NCBI GenBank assembly: GCA_030041305.1
Contig: JASHOC010000094.1
Span: forward strand, 1-49,866
Direction: 5' to 3'
Length of the DNA: 49,866 nucleotides
From: Acidobacteriaceae bacterium
Lineage (GTDB): Bacteria > Acidobacteriota > Terriglobia > Terriglobales > Acidobacteriaceae
Shown: positions 9,564 to 18,928 of the stretch, piece by piece
Numbering within the stretch: the stretch's first letter is position 1
How the letters are laid out: every line of letters begins with the position of its first letter
Program-made: the position numbers and the translations under genes
Notes under the pieces: model-generated
Databases searched by the model: none
Told to the model about the DNA's origin: nothing
Seen by the model: only the letters and a program-made list of their open reading frames with translations

Positions 9564-9570
9564 TTCACTT

Positions 9571-9595
9571 GCGCCCGCCCAGCCTGGGCGGGCGC
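9571..9595 (+). terminator. Strong GC hairpin between mcp and cheY
   Basis: GCGCCCGCCCAG (9571-9582) pairs perfectly with CTGGGCGGGCGC (9584-9595), only 8 bases after the mcp stop. Only a short TTTT follows (9602-9605), so it may be a partial terminator, or an mRNA stabiliser or processing site, rather than a full stop. Confidence 0.5.
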
Positions 9596-9628
9596 GCCCA
9601 CTTTTCAGAGGGTCATGTCCATACACTT

Positions 9629-10015
9629 ATGGCCAGGGCATTGATCGTCGATGACTCCCGCGCCGTGCGCATGTTGCTGGCCCGGATCCTGCGCGATTTC
9701 GGCTTTGAGGTTCTTGAGGCCTGCAACGGCCTCGACGCGCTGCGCATCCTCGCCGCCGAAACCGCCCCGATCCGCCTCGTTCTCGCCGATTGGAACATGC
9801 CCGTCATGAATGGACTGGAGATGCTCAAGCGTCTGCGCCGGGATCCGAAGACCGCCGCCATGGTGGTCGTCATGGTTACCAGCGAAAGCGACCTCAAGCA
9901 GATGACTACCGCATTGATGGTCGGCGCCAACGAGTACGTGATGAAGCCCTTCACCCGGGAAATTCTCAAAGAAAAGCTGGAACTCGCCGGTGCTCTCGCC
10001 GGAGGCGCAGAATGA
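9629..10015 (+). CDS. cheY: CheY-type single-domain response regulator
   Basis: 128 aa, one receiver domain and nothing else. The acidic pair is in LIVDDSRAVR (D8, D9), the phosphoacceptor is D54 (VLADWNMPVMNG), the switch Thr is in MVTSES (T84), and the conserved Lys is K106 (YVMKPF). All catalytic positions are intact, unlike the receiver on CheA, so this protein and CheB should be the real phosphate acceptors. AGAGGG at 9607-9612 lies rather far from the ATG at 9629, so the start is a little uncertain; the first residues fit CheY length. It overlaps cheB by four bases (ATGA). Known role: phospho-CheY binds the flagellar switch or another motor. No motility genes lie in this window. Confidence 0.93.
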   Translation: MARALIVDDSRAVRMLLARILRDFGFEVLEACNGLDALRILAAETAPIRLVLADWNMPVMNGLEMLKRLRRDPKTAAMVVVMVTSESDLKQMTTALMVGANEYVMKPFTREILKEKLELAGALAGGAE

Positions 10016-11103
10016 AGGTCGCCAACCGCCGCGCGCTGCGTCCCGGAGAAAAGATCCGGGTGCTGGTGGTTGACGATTCCGTCGTCATTCGCCGCCTGGT
10101 CACCCATGCGCTCGAGGAAAGAGACACCATTGAAGTCGTCGGTGTGGCCGCCGACGGCGCCATCGCCCTCTCCCGCATTCCGCAGTTGAATCCTGACGTT
10201 CTCACCCTCGATATCGAAATGCCGGTAATGGATGGCATGGAAACTCTGCGCCGCGTCCGCCGCGACTACCCGCAGATGCGGGTCATCATGTTCAGCACGC
10301 TGACCGAGCGCGGCGCCGCCATTACCCTCGATGCGCTTCGCGCCGGCGCGGACGACTACGTGACCAAGGCCTCCAACGAGGGCTCGCTCGACCGCTCGCT
10401 GGCGCGCCTGCGCGACGAGCTCATCCCCCGCATCGAGCAGTTCTTCCTGTTTCCTGGCCAGCCTCTCGCCGCAACATCATCGACTTCGCAGGCGGCGCCC
10501 CCATGCTTGTCGCCTGTTTCTTCACTCCCGCCGAGGGCGGTGGCGATCGGCGTTTCCACTGGCGGTCCCGCGGCGCTCACTGAATTGCTGCCCGCGTTGC
10601 CCGCGTCTTTTCCGCTACCCATCCTGGTAGTGCAGCACATGCCCCCGCTGTTCACGCGCTTGTTGGCGGAGCGTCTGAACAGCATCTGCCCCCTCGCCGT
10701 GGCCGAGGCCCAGGAGGGGGACAGCGTGCAGGCAGGAAAAATCCTCATCGCTCCCGGCGACTTTCACATGAAGGTCGTTTGCGGCAATGCGGTCCCACTG
10801 GTCCATCTGGACCAATCTCCGCCACTGAACTCCTGCCGCCCCGCCGTCGACGCCCTGTTCACCTCGATGAGCGAAGTGTATGAAGGCGCGGTGCTCACCG
10901 TCATCCTCACCGGGATGGGTCAGGACGGGTTGCGCGGTTCTCGTATCCTTAGGGCCCTGGGCGCATCCGTCTTCGCTCAGGACGAAGCTTCGAGCGTGGT
11001 GTGGGGCATGCCCGGAGCGGTCGTCGGCGCAGGGCTGGCCTGCCAGGTGATCCCGCTCGATCGCATCGCTGAAGCCATTCTCAAAAGAGTTGGTTGCGCG
11101 TAG
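10012..11103 (+). CDS. cheB: CheB protein-glutamate methylesterase/deamidase
   Basis: 363 aa. Removes methyl groups from MCP glutamates (adaptation). The N-terminal receiver has VVDDSVVIRR and phospho-Asp D67 (LTLDIEMPVMDG). A short Ser/Pro linker about 152-172 joins it to the C-terminal esterase with catalytic Ser182 (GVSTGGPAAL), His209 (VVQHMPP) and Asp305 (GMGQDGLRG). The ATG overlaps the cheY stop as ATGA, which indicates translational coupling. All catalytic residues are present. Confidence 0.97.
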   Translation: MKVANRRALRPGEKIRVLVVDDSVVIRRLVTHALEERDTIEVVGVAADGAIALSRIPQLNPDVLTLDIEMPVMDGMETLRRVRRDYPQMRVIMFSTLTERGAAITLDALRAGADDYVTKASNEGSLDRSLARLRDELIPRIEQFFLFPGQPLAATSSTSQAAPPCLSPVSSLPPRAVAIGVSTGGPAALTELLPALPASFPLPILVVQHMPPLFTRLLAERLNSICPLAVAEAQEGDSVQAGKILIAPGDFHMKVVCGNAVPLVHLDQSPPLNSCRPAVDALFTSMSEVYEGAVLTVILTGMGQDGLRGSRILRALGASVFAQDEASSVVWGMPGAVVGAGLACQVIPLDRIAEAILKRVGCA

Positions 11104-11111
11104 GAACTACG

Positions 11112-11942
11112 ATGCCTGTTGCTGAGCCGCAGACCATATTTCCGGAGAACTACCGCTTTCTGCAGCAGCATGTCTATGTGCAGTCAGGCATCGTTCTCGA
11201 AGAGAACAAGCATTACCTCTTCGAGTGCCGCCTTGGCCCCGTAGTCGCGCGCCTCGGCCTCGGCTCCATCAACCAGCTCTGTGATCTGTTGCGCGAGAAC
11301 GGCAGGCAGGAGCTGAGCCGGAATGTGGTCGAGGCCATGACCACCAACGAAACCTACTTCTTTCGCGATCCCAAGCACTACGACGCCATCCGCACCGGTT
11401 TGCTGCCGAGGCTCAGAGAGGAGCGGCGCGATGGCCGGGCCCTGCGCTTCTGGTCGGCTGCTGCTTCTACCGGCCAGGAGGCGTACAGCCTCGCCATGGC
11501 CCTCCTCGAAGACGCCTTCGGCAATGCAAAGATCGATATCCTGGGGACCGATTTCTCTTCGAGCGCCCTCCGCCGCGCGCGCGCCGCGCGTTATCGGCAG
11601 ATCGAGGTTAATCGCGGGTTGCCGGTCGCGCTGTTGGTGAAGTACTTTACCCGGGCTGGCGTGGAATGGCAACTGCGCGATGACTCGCGGCGTCTGGTGC
11701 GGTTCGAACAACTAGATCTGCGCACGAATCTGCATGCTCTGGGTATCTTCGACCTGATCTTTTGTCGCAATGTGATGATTTACTTCGACGCTCAAACCAG
11801 GACCAGGTTATTGGAACAGCTTCGCTGCTGTTTGCAGCAAGGGGGCTGGTTGCTTCTGGGCGGGGCCGAAACTGCTGACGAAATCGATCGGTGGTTCGAA
11901 CGGCGAACGTTCGCCGGCGCCACCGTCTATATAGCCAAATGA
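11112..11942 (+). CDS. cheR: CheR chemotaxis protein methyltransferase
   Basis: 276 aa. Transfers methyl groups from S-adenosylmethionine to MCP glutamates. The N-terminal helical domain contains MTTNETYFFRDPKHY, a CheR hallmark. The SAM-binding domain follows with LRFWSAAASTGQEAYSLAM (the usual C/A-S-x-G-x-E-x-Y-S pattern), DILGTDFSSSALRRAR and FDLIFCRNVMIYFD. The ATG at 11112 is preceded by AGGAA; a TTG 18 bases earlier inside the cheB end is less likely. It starts 8 bases after the cheB stop. No TPR or pentapeptide-binding loop extension is seen, consistent with the partner MCP lacking a tail pentapeptide. Confidence 0.96.
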   Translation: MPVAEPQTIFPENYRFLQQHVYVQSGIVLEENKHYLFECRLGPVVARLGLGSINQLCDLLRENGRQELSRNVVEAMTTNETYFFRDPKHYDAIRTGLLPRLREERRDGRALRFWSAAASTGQEAYSLAMALLEDAFGNAKIDILGTDFSSSALRRARAARYRQIEVNRGLPVALLVKYFTRAGVEWQLRDDSRRLVRFEQLDLRTNLHALGIFDLIFCRNVMIYFDAQTRTRLLEQLRCCLQQGGWLLLGGAETADEIDRWFERRTFAGATVYIAK

Positions 11943-11953
11943 GGAGCATCGCG

Positions 11954-12427
11954 ATGGCCACGCACATGGCATCCACCGGCATGACCCATGAAATCGAGGA
12001 AATTGTCTCTTCCATTTTCGAAAATATGCTCGGGCTGCAGACGAGCCTCCGCGAGGTGCAGGTCAACCGGAAAGCTCCCACGGAACTTCATTCCTCAGTT
12101 CAGTTCACAGGGCGCTGGCGCGGAGTGATCTCGATAGAATGCACGTGGCTGCATGCGCGACGCTTCGCAGCGCGATTCTTGTCTCTCCCCGCCTTCGAGA
12201 TTGACGATCAGATCGCCTGTGACGTACTTGGGGAGCTAACCAACATGGTCGCCGGGAACCTCAAGCCGCTTTTTGCCTCGGATATCCAGTGCTCAGTCGC
12301 TACCGTTTCTTCGAACAAAAGCAAATGCGCACTCGATTTCAAGCCCGAAATTTGCGAGGAATTGCATTTTTGTTGTGCCGAAGGCAATTTCGTGGCAAGG
12401 GTACTGGCTGCCCTCGCCCATGAATAA
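11954..12427 (+). CDS. CheX/CheC-type CheY-phosphate phosphatase-like protein
   Basis: 157 aa. The segment IACDVLGELTNMVAGNLKPL carries the E-x2-N signature (E-L-T-N) that in CheC/CheX/FliY phosphatases contacts phospho-CheY; only one such motif is visible, as in CheX. GAGGAG at 11941-11946 points to the ATG at 11954; an ATG overlapping the cheR stop (11939) is a second option without its own ribosome site. It is the last gene of the cluster on this strand, and no CheZ or CheD is present, so it is the probable signal-termination enzyme. The family call rests on the motif and position. Confidence 0.72.
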   Translation: MATHMASTGMTHEIEEIVSSIFENMLGLQTSLREVQVNRKAPTELHSSVQFTGRWRGVISIECTWLHARRFAARFLSLPAFEIDDQIACDVLGELTNMVAGNLKPLFASDIQCSVATVSSNKSKCALDFKPEICEELHFCCAEGNFVARVLAALAHE

Positions 12428-12460
12428 GCGCATTCTTACTTTCCACGAGTTTGAGTTGCA

Positions 12461-12555
12461 CGAAATAAGGCGCGCTTCATGCCTCCGACACGTTGAACGG
12501 CTTCAGATCTCATTCCAGGGAAAAAGGCGCCAGTACCGAGGCCGGCCTTATTTCG
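12461..12555. repeat. 11-bp inverted repeat between convergent cheX-like and dsbD genes
   Basis: CGAAATAAGGC at 12461-12471 is a perfect inverted match to GCCTTATTTCG at 12545-12555, 73 bases apart. The right arm includes the dsbD stop codon (12548-12550). There is no T-run that would make it a clear terminator; it could fold in either transcript or be a remnant of insertion. Confidence 0.4.
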
Positions 12556-14659
12556 AATCGGACGGGGCGGCGCTGGCCTGAGTTTCAGCTCGAGGGAGCT
12601 GATTCAGGGCGTCGGTGACGATGCCGGGGGTCAGCACCTGGGGTAGCAGGCGTGGGCTGCTCTCTCCAGGCGCATACAGTGCGTAGACAGGAACTCCGCT
12701 GCGGCCCAGCGCGGCCAACGCTTGCGTGATGGCGGGGTCCTGCCGGGTCCAGTCGGCGCGGAGCAGGACCACGTTGGCATTGACGAAGGCTTGGCGGACC
12801 TGAGGTTGGTCGAGAGCGACGCGCTCATTCACCTGGCAACTGAGACACCAACTCGCCGTGAAATCCACGAAGACAGGACGACCCTGAGACTGGTAATTGT
12901 TAAGGGCCGTCGGCGACCAGGGCTGCCAGGCGGCGGATTGGCCGGGCGTGCCGGCTGAGACGGCTGGCGCGGGTGAGACGGCAAGGCGTTGAGCGAATGC
13001 GGCCAAGCCAATGAAGGCGAGCAGGAAAAGCGCGGCGGTGGTGTCTGCCCAGCGCCGGGCCGGCCAGCGGCCGAGGAACCATCCGGCGACGGCAAGAAGG
13101 AGAAGGCCCGCCAGCAGGGCGGCGAGCAGATTGGCGCCGTAGGATTGGGCAACAATCCAAACGAGCCCGATCACAGTGAGAAAAATGGGGATGGAGACGG
13201 CCTGCTTGAGCACGTCCATCCACGCGCCTGGCTTGGGAAGCAGGCGGGTCCAGGCGGGCTGCAAGGTGAGCGCTACGTAGGGCGCGGCCAAGCCGAGAGC
13301 CAACACGGTAAAGACGGCGAAGGTGATGGCGGCGGTTTGAGCGAGGGCGTAGCCGATGGCTGCTCCCATAAAGGGCGCGGTGCAGGGGGTGGCGACGACG
13401 ACGGCCAGAACTCCCGTGAAGAAGCTACCCGCGTACCCCTGCTTGGCAGCCAACGAGCCACCGGCGCTGGTGAGGGTGAGGCCGATCTCGAACTGGCCGG
13501 CCAGCGAAAGCCCGAGGAGAAAGAGCAGGCCCGCCATGAGAGCGAGAAAAACCGGTGACTGGAATTGGAAGCCCCAGCCCAGGGTGGCTCCGGCGGCGCG
13601 CAAGCCCAGGAGGGCTGCCACCAACGCCCAGAAAGAGACGAGAATCCCGGCGGCATAGACGAATCCGTGGGCGCGGAGTTTGTGCCTTTCTTCAGCTCCC
13701 GAGTTGACCAGGGCAAGGCCCTTGAGAAACAGCACCGGGAAAACGCAAGGCATAAGGTTGAGGAGCAGGCCGCCGAGGAAGGCCAGGCCGACGATTCCAG
13801 GCAGGCCACTTGACGTAACAGGCGTGGCGGCAGCCACCGTTCCCGGCGTGGCGGTAACTTGGTAATTCCTGCCGCCCGCGAGCTCAAGGACGCCGTTCAG
13901 ATGCGCCGGGCTGGCGGTGAGGTTCGCGTCCTTTTTAAGGTCGAGAACAAGCCCCTCCGGCGTGGACGTGAGCTTTTGCGGGGACGGATTGTCGAGGATG
14001 TCCTGATCAGCGGGGAAGAACGCTGCTTGGGTTTCACGGCGGCCGGTAGCGACGGCGAGGCGAAAGCCGGTGGAGGTGGGTTGAAAGACGGCCTTGTCCC
14101 CGGACGGCAGCGGGGCGGGCAGTTTGGCGAGGCGATTCCAGAGTGCGGTGTCCGCAGCGGAGACGGTTGGATTTGGCGGAGCGCTGCGTAAGAACTGAAC
14201 GTTTTGGTCCAATTCGGCCTTCCCGGGGATGCAGACTTCACGGCAAACGAGCCACGAGACTTTGGCGTGGAGGTTTGCGGGGCTCAGTATTACGGTCGGC
14301 GCGACAACGAAATGGGAGGGAAAAAGCACCTCGTTTTCGTAGCCGAAATCCATCAAGGGACCGAGAGGCAGGCGGGCAGGCGCGGGAAATTCAAGCGGGG
14401 ACGCGGTGACGCCCGCTGGCAAGGTCCATTGGATGCGGGGCGGCTCGCCGGAATCGCCCGCGTTTTTCCAGTAGACGTGCCAGCCCGGCTCCAGCTTGAA
14501 GTAGAGACCCACCTGGTTCTGTCCACCGGGGTAGAGCTGCGATTGAGGAAAGATCAATTGCACGCGGAGATGCGAGGCGTCGGCGGAATTCGCGGCGTGA
14601 GCGGGCAGAGTTGCGGCGAGCAGGAGAAGGCTTGCGACGATGATGGCGAAGCGGTGCAT
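12548..14659 (-). CDS. dsbD: DsbD/ScsB-type thiol:disulfide interchange protein
   Basis: 703 aa. Moves reducing power from cytoplasmic thioredoxin across the inner membrane to periplasmic proteins. A signal peptide (to about AHAA, residue 23) is followed by a periplasmic domain with WLVCREVCIPGKAEL (two cysteines), then about eight membrane segments (about 290-570) with the conserved cysteine motifs LMPCVFPVL and ATPCTAPFMG, and a C-terminal thioredoxin-like domain with WCLSC (C605, C608). The N-terminal domain resembles the ScsB/DipZ type more than classical E. coli DsbD. It converges with the chemotaxis cluster and diverges from glyQ across a 155-base gap. A DsbA-like protein at 37548 could be a client, by inference. 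Confidence 0.9.
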   Translation of the reverse strand: MHRFAIIVASLLLLAATLPAHAANSADASHLRVQLIFPQSQLYPGGQNQVGLYFKLEPGWHVYWKNAGDSGEPPRIQWTLPAGVTASPLEFPAPARLPLGPLMDFGYENEVLFPSHFVVAPTVILSPANLHAKVSWLVCREVCIPGKAELDQNVQFLRSAPPNPTVSAADTALWNRLAKLPAPLPSGDKAVFQPTSTGFRLAVATGRRETQAAFFPADQDILDNPSPQKLTSTPEGLVLDLKKDANLTASPAHLNGVLELAGGRNYQVTATPGTVAAATPVTSSGLPGIVGLAFLGGLLLNLMPCVFPVLFLKGLALVNSGAEERHKLRAHGFVYAAGILVSFWALVAALLGLRAAGATLGWGFQFQSPVFLALMAGLLFLLGLSLAGQFEIGLTLTSAGGSLAAKQGYAGSFFTGVLAVVVATPCTAPFMGAAIGYALAQTAAITFAVFTVLALGLAAPYVALTLQPAWTRLLPKPGAWMDVLKQAVSIPIFLTVIGLVWIVAQSYGANLLAALLAGLLLLAVAGWFLGRWPARRWADTTAALFLLAFIGLAAFAQRLAVSPAPAVSAGTPGQSAAWQPWSPTALNNYQSQGRPVFVDFTASWCLSCQVNERVALDQPQVRQAFVNANVVLLRADWTRQDPAITQALAALGRSGVPVYALYAPGESSPRLLPQVLTPGIVTDALNQLPRAETQASAAPSDSK

Positions 14660-14814
14660 GGCAGGAGAACGAGGTCCTCGGCGCCTTCACTTAGTTTACC
14701 GGATCGGAGGGGCGGGAAGCAGGTGAGGCCATCCGCCTGAGCTCTTGAACGTCGTAACCGGCTGGTAGAATCTTCTTTAGTCCCGCTGCGATTCCCACCG
14801 AGAGAGATTTGCCT

Positions 14815-15789
14815 GTGCCGTCCACTTTAACGCCGCCTTCTGTCGAGTCTTCTGCGCTTACGTTTCAGGAATTGTTGTTTCGCCTGCAGGGATTCTGGGC
14901 GGCGCGCGGATGCGTTTTGCAGCAGCCTTACGATGTGGAAGTGGGCGCGGGGACCATGGCCCCGGAAACCTTTCTGCGCGTGCTGGGTCCGAAACCGCAT
15001 CGCGTGGGCTACGCGCAGCCCTCGCGGCGCCCGGCCGACGGTCGCTACGGCGAAAACCCCAACCGGTTGTTCAAACACACGCAGTTTCAGCTCATTCTGA
15101 AGCCGCCGCCGGAAAACGTGCAGGAGCTGTATCTTCAGTCGCTGGAAGCGATGGGCATCAACCTCGCCCAGCACGATTTGAAATTCGAAGAAGATAACTG
15201 GGAGTGGCCCGCGGGCGGAGCCTGGGGCGTGGGCTGGCAGGTGATGCTGGATGGATTGGAGATTACGCAGTTCACCTATTTCCAGCAATGCGGGGGGCTC
15301 GACCTGGGCCCGATTTGCGTCGAGCTGACGTATGGCATGGAGCGCATTGCGCAGTTTTTGCAGGATGTGGACTCGATTTACGACGTTGTTTGGGCGCGCG
15401 ATCCGGAGACGGGAGCGGAGGTGACGTACAGCGACGTGCGCTGGGAAGAGGAGTTGCAGTTTTCTGTGTACAACTTTGAGATGGCCGACGTGCCGCGGCT
15501 TTGGGAGCATTTCTCGAACTACGAAGCCGAAGCGCAGACGCTGCTGGCGCAAGCCAACGCTCTTTTGACGGACGAGAAGGCCAGCGCGACGGCAAAGCGG
15601 CGCTTCCCGCTGCTGGCGACCTATGAGCTGGCGCTGAAATGCTCGCACCTGTTTAATTTGCTCGACGCGCGTGGGGCAATCAGCGTCACGGAGCGGGTGG
15701 GGGTGATTGGGCGCATCCGCGCGCTGGCGGTGGGCGTGGCGAAGGCCTATGCGGAACAGCAACAACAGCTATTAGCTTCCACCTCCTAG
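14815..15789 (+). CDS. glyQ: Glycine--tRNA ligase alpha subunit
   Basis: 324 aa catalytic subunit of the bacterial alpha2beta2 glycyl-tRNA synthetase. Diagnostic segments: [56 protein letters not shown] and [13 protein letters not shown] take GTG at 14815 as the start, with GAGAGA about 7 bases upstream; TTG at 14809 is the alternative. Either leaves a short non-conserved N-terminal extension before the core. It is 133 bases upstream of glyS on the same strand. Confidence 0.96.
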   Translation: MPSTLTPPSVESSALTFQELLFRLQGFWAARGCVLQQPYDVEVGAGTMAPETFLRVLGPKPHRVGYAQPSRRPADGRYGENPNRLFKHTQFQLILKPPPENVQELYLQSLEAMGINLAQHDLKFEEDNWEWPAGGAWGVGWQVMLDGLEITQFTYFQQCGGLDLGPICVELTYGMERIAQFLQDVDSIYDVVWARDPETGAEVTYSDVRWEEELQFSVYNFEMADVPRLWEHFSNYEAEAQTLLAQANALLTDEKASATAKRRFPLLATYELALKCSHLFNLLDARGAISVTERVGVIGRIRALAVGVAKAYAEQQQQLLASTS

Positions 15790-15922
15790 CTTCTAGCTCT
15801 TGATCGTGCCCATCGAAAACCCGGATTTCCATCACGTTATTATTAAGAACTCACACCTGGTGGCTGGTAAATAGGGTCTAGCAGCTAACAGCTGCCTTTC
15901 ACGTACGGGAAGAACCTGAGTT

Positions 15923-18049
15923 ATGACGGATTTCTTATTTGAACTGGGGCTGGAGGAGATACCGGCCCGGATGATTGCCGGGGCGGAAGCTGAACTGGGA
16001 CAACGCGTGAGCGACCTGCTGACACGCGAGCGGCTTCTTGCGTCGGGAGCGAAGCTGACCACCTACTCCACTCCGCGGCGGCTGGCCGTGCTGGTGGAGG
16101 GTGTGGAGGCGCACCAGGCGGACAGTGAAGAGCAGCTAACGGGCCCCTCGTGGAAGGTGGCGTTCAAAGATGGCGCGCCGGGCCCCGCGGCCGTGGCTTT
16201 CGCGAAGAAGGCCGGCGTGGCCTTGAGCGAGTTGCAAAAGGTGACCACGGCCAAGGGCGAGTATGTTGGCGCTGCCGTGAAGCGTCCAGGGCGCTCCGCT
16301 ACGGAGTTGCTTGCCTCGGAACTGCCCAAGGAAGCGCTGGCGATTTACTGGGCCAAAAACATGTATTGGCGCGCGGGCAAGCCGGAGCGGTTTGTGCGGC
16401 CGGTGCGTTGGGTTGTGGCGCTGCTGGGCGGCGAGATTGTGCCGCTGGAGGTTGCGGGCATTGCCGCGGGGCGCTTGAGCCGCGGGCATCGAGTATTGCA
16501 TGGAGAAGGGCCGGTCGACATCCCCGCTGCCAATAGTTATTCCGAAGCTCTATTCAGTTCGGGCGTCGTGGTCAGTGTCGCCGAACGCCGCCATATCATC
16601 CGCAAGGCGCTGGACGCGGCGACGCGGACCATCGCCGGCGCGCGCTGGCGCGAAGACGAGGCGCTGGTGGAAACCGTGGTGCATTTGACCGAATGGCCGA
16701 CGGTGATTCTGGGCGACTTCGAGCAGGAGTATCTTGCCCTGCCCGAAGAAGTGCTGGTGACGGTGATGCGCGACCATCAAAAATACTTCGCCATTGAAGG
16801 CGCGAACGGAAAGCTGGCGCCACACTTTCTCGCGGTGCTGAACACGAAGGTGGGCGAGGCGGGCGCGGCGATCATTCGCCATGGAAACGCGCGGGTATTG
16901 CGAGCGCGGTTCAAGGATGCGCGGTTCTTTTGGGACTTCGACCAGAAGACGCCGCTTACAGAGCGCGTGGAGAGCCTCAAGAGCGTCACCTTCCAGAAGG
17001 AGTTAGGAAGTTTCCGCTGGAAAACGGATGAAAACTTGCGCGTGGCGCGGGCCCTGGCTGCGGCGGTGAAGGAGGACGGATTCAGCTTCGATGAAGCGGC
17101 GTTGCTCAAGGCAGTGGAGTTAGCCAAGACCGATCTGACTACGGAGTTAGTGAAGGAGTTTACCGAATTACAAGGAGTGATCGGCGGTCTCTACGCGCGG
17201 GCGCAGAAGTTGGATGAACGAACGGCGCTGGCGATCTACGAGCAATATATCCCTGCTTCGGCCGAAGATAACATTCCGCTGACAACAGAGGGCCAATTGC
17301 TGGGCTTGGCCGACCGTATTCACACCATTGTGGCCATGTTCACAATCGGACTGATGCCAACAGGCTCAAAGGATCCATTTGCGTTACGCCGTGCGGCCAA
17401 TTCCATTGTTCGAATTCTGGCGGAATCGAATCTGCCGTTGACGCTGTCAGCATTGGTTGGTTTTGTTCCGAGCCCAGCCGCTGAAGAAGGAATGCATACA
17501 GGAATCAGCGCAACACGCGAGGACGAAATCCGCGCTATCGCGTTTCTGCGCGAGCGGTTGCAGTTTTATCTCAAGGACGTGCGCGGCTTTGCTTACGACG
17601 TGGTGAACGCGGTGTTGGCTGCCGACTCGGACGACGTGCGCGATGCGATCGCGCGCGCCGAAGCGGTGACGGCGGTGCGCGGGTCGGAAGATTTCGCGGC
17701 GATTTCCGCGGCCGTCAAGCGGATTAAGAATATTTTGCGGCAGGCGGAGGAAAAGGGATTTACCCTCGGTTCGCAGACGGGAATGAAGCTGGCGACGGAA
17801 GCGCAGCATCTCGCCGACGCCTCGGGAACTCTTGCGCCTGAGGTGGCGATGCTGCGCCAGGAGGGCAATTACGCGGAGGCGCTGGCGCGCATCGCCGCGC
17901 TTCGGCCCACGGTGGACGCGTTTTTTGACAAGGTGATGGTGCTCGACCCCGACGCCGAGGTGCGCGGTGCGCATTTGCGGCTGATTGATGAGGTGCTGCG
18001 CAATTTCTCCCAGATTGCGGACTTCAGCGAGATTGTGACTGCGGCTTAA
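15923..18049 (+). CDS. glyS: Glycine--tRNA ligase beta subunit
   Basis: 708 aa, normal for GlyS, the tRNA-binding subunit. It starts MTDFLFELGLEEIPARMI, the standard GlyS N-terminus, and contains TEWPTVILGDFEQEYLALPE and MRDHQKYFAI as well as the HD-like middle region and the C-terminal anticodon-binding part (about 580-700). GGGAAG precedes the ATG. It pairs with glyQ. No frameshift or missing segment is seen. Confidence 0.96.
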   Translation: MTDFLFELGLEEIPARMIAGAEAELGQRVSDLLTRERLLASGAKLTTYSTPRRLAVLVEGVEAHQADSEEQLTGPSWKVAFKDGAPGPAAVAFAKKAGVALSELQKVTTAKGEYVGAAVKRPGRSATELLASELPKEALAIYWAKNMYWRAGKPERFVRPVRWVVALLGGEIVPLEVAGIAAGRLSRGHRVLHGEGPVDIPAANSYSEALFSSGVVVSVAERRHIIRKALDAATRTIAGARWREDEALVETVVHLTEWPTVILGDFEQEYLALPEEVLVTVMRDHQKYFAIEGANGKLAPHFLAVLNTKVGEAGAAIIRHGNARVLRARFKDARFFWDFDQKTPLTERVESLKSVTFQKELGSFRWKTDENLRVARALAAAVKEDGFSFDEAALLKAVELAKTDLTTELVKEFTELQGVIGGLYARAQKLDERTALAIYEQYIPASAEDNIPLTTEGQLLGLADRIHTIVAMFTIGLMPTGSKDPFALRRAANSIVRILAESNLPLTLSALVGFVPSPAAEEGMHTGISATREDEIRAIAFLRERLQFYLKDVRGFAYDVVNAVLAADSDDVRDAIARAEAVTAVRGSEDFAAISAAVKRIKNILRQAEEKGFTLGSQTGMKLATEAQHLADASGTLAPEVAMLRQEGNYAEALARIAALRPTVDAFFDKVMVLDPDAEVRGAHLRLIDEVLRNFSQIADFSEIVTAA

Positions 18050-18222
18050 CCGTTGGAGCGGTTATGGAACCCTCGCTTAAGGCGGTTTTTTCGATTTGAA
18101 TCTTGCCCTCGTGGACCCGTGCAACCCAGCGCTTGCTTTGGAGAACGCCACTCGGATCCCTGGCTTCTGCTAAGGGCGGAGTCGAAAACGCTCGAGACGG
18201 GTTTCGCCGGCGGGAGCGGGGA

Positions 18223-18798
18223 TCAGCTTGTTTCGCCGGAGGGGTTGCGCGCCCTCCAGGTGAGGTAGAGGCCCCAAGCGGCATGGGTGCAGCCGTCGCG
18301 AATGGTTCCATCGAGCAGCATGCGCTCGAATTCGGCGATGGAAACGGCGTGGACGGTGAGGTCGTGCTCTTCGGGATCGGGGTTTTTCTCAGCGGGGGTG
18401 AGGCCGGCGGCGAGAAAAACATACTGCTGCTGGCGAGTGAAGCCGTAGGCGACCCAAAGCCTGCCGAGCAGCGTCATTTTATCCGCGTGCATGCCAATTT
18501 CTTCGCGGAGTTCGCCGCGTGCCAGTTCCTCGGGATCGTCGATCTCCATCTCCCATCCCCCCTGGGGCAGCTCCAAGGCGCGTTCCCGGATGGTGTAGCG
18601 GAACTGCTCGACAAGCCACACCCGGCCGTTCTCGATGGGCAGAATGATGGCGGCCGGATCTTTTTCCACCACGCCATAGACGCCTTCTTTCCCGTTGGAG
18701 CGCAGGATATGGTCTTCGCGCAGCCGCATCCATTGGTTGCGGTAGATCTCACGGCTGGAAAGCGTGGTGATGGAGTGGCCGGGATGCGTAAGCTTCAT
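18223..18798 (-). CDS. Nudix hydrolase, ADP-ribose pyrophosphatase type
   Basis: 191 aa. Cleaves nucleoside-diphosphate compounds; the ADP-ribose subfamily is suggested by the N-terminal strands, VVEKDPAAIILPIENGRVWL, and LVEQFRYTIRERALELPQG before the Nudix box. The box is GGWEMEIDDPEELARGELRE followed by EIGM; the usual RE of REUXEEXGU is GE here, but the three metal-binding glutamates are kept. It lies downstream of hflX on the same strand (130 bases apart), so it may share its transcript. The exact substrate is not known. Confidence 0.88.
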   Translation of the reverse strand: MKLTHPGHSITTLSSREIYRNQWMRLREDHILRSNGKEGVYGVVEKDPAAIILPIENGRVWLVEQFRYTIRERALELPQGGWEMEIDDPEELARGELREEIGMHADKMTLLGRLWVAYGFTRQQQYVFLAAGLTPAEKNPDPEEHDLTVHAVSIAEFERMLLDGTIRDGCTHAAWGLYLTWRARNPSGETS

Positions 18799-18928
18799 GA
18801 GACCTCCGAAAGCCCGGAGACGCAGGCCGGAGGAGAGCAGAGATTCAGGCCGTTGCCCTGGGAACAGTCCAAGGATACGCGATGGGGGGTAAAAAGAACT
18901 TGAACCAAGGGTGCAGGCATGGGTTGGG

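Noticed and set aside
8558..9626. Two long minus-strand frames opposite mcp
   Set aside because: Mirror images of the coiled-coil codons of the MCP; no ribosome sites.
18050..18110. Terminator after glyS
   Set aside because: A GTTTTTT run is present, but the stem just before it has only three base pairs; the AACCG/CGGTT stem is too far upstream of the T-run.
18103..18903. A 266-codon plus-strand frame
   Set aside because: Overlaps the Nudix gene on the opposite strand, which has an intact Nudix box.
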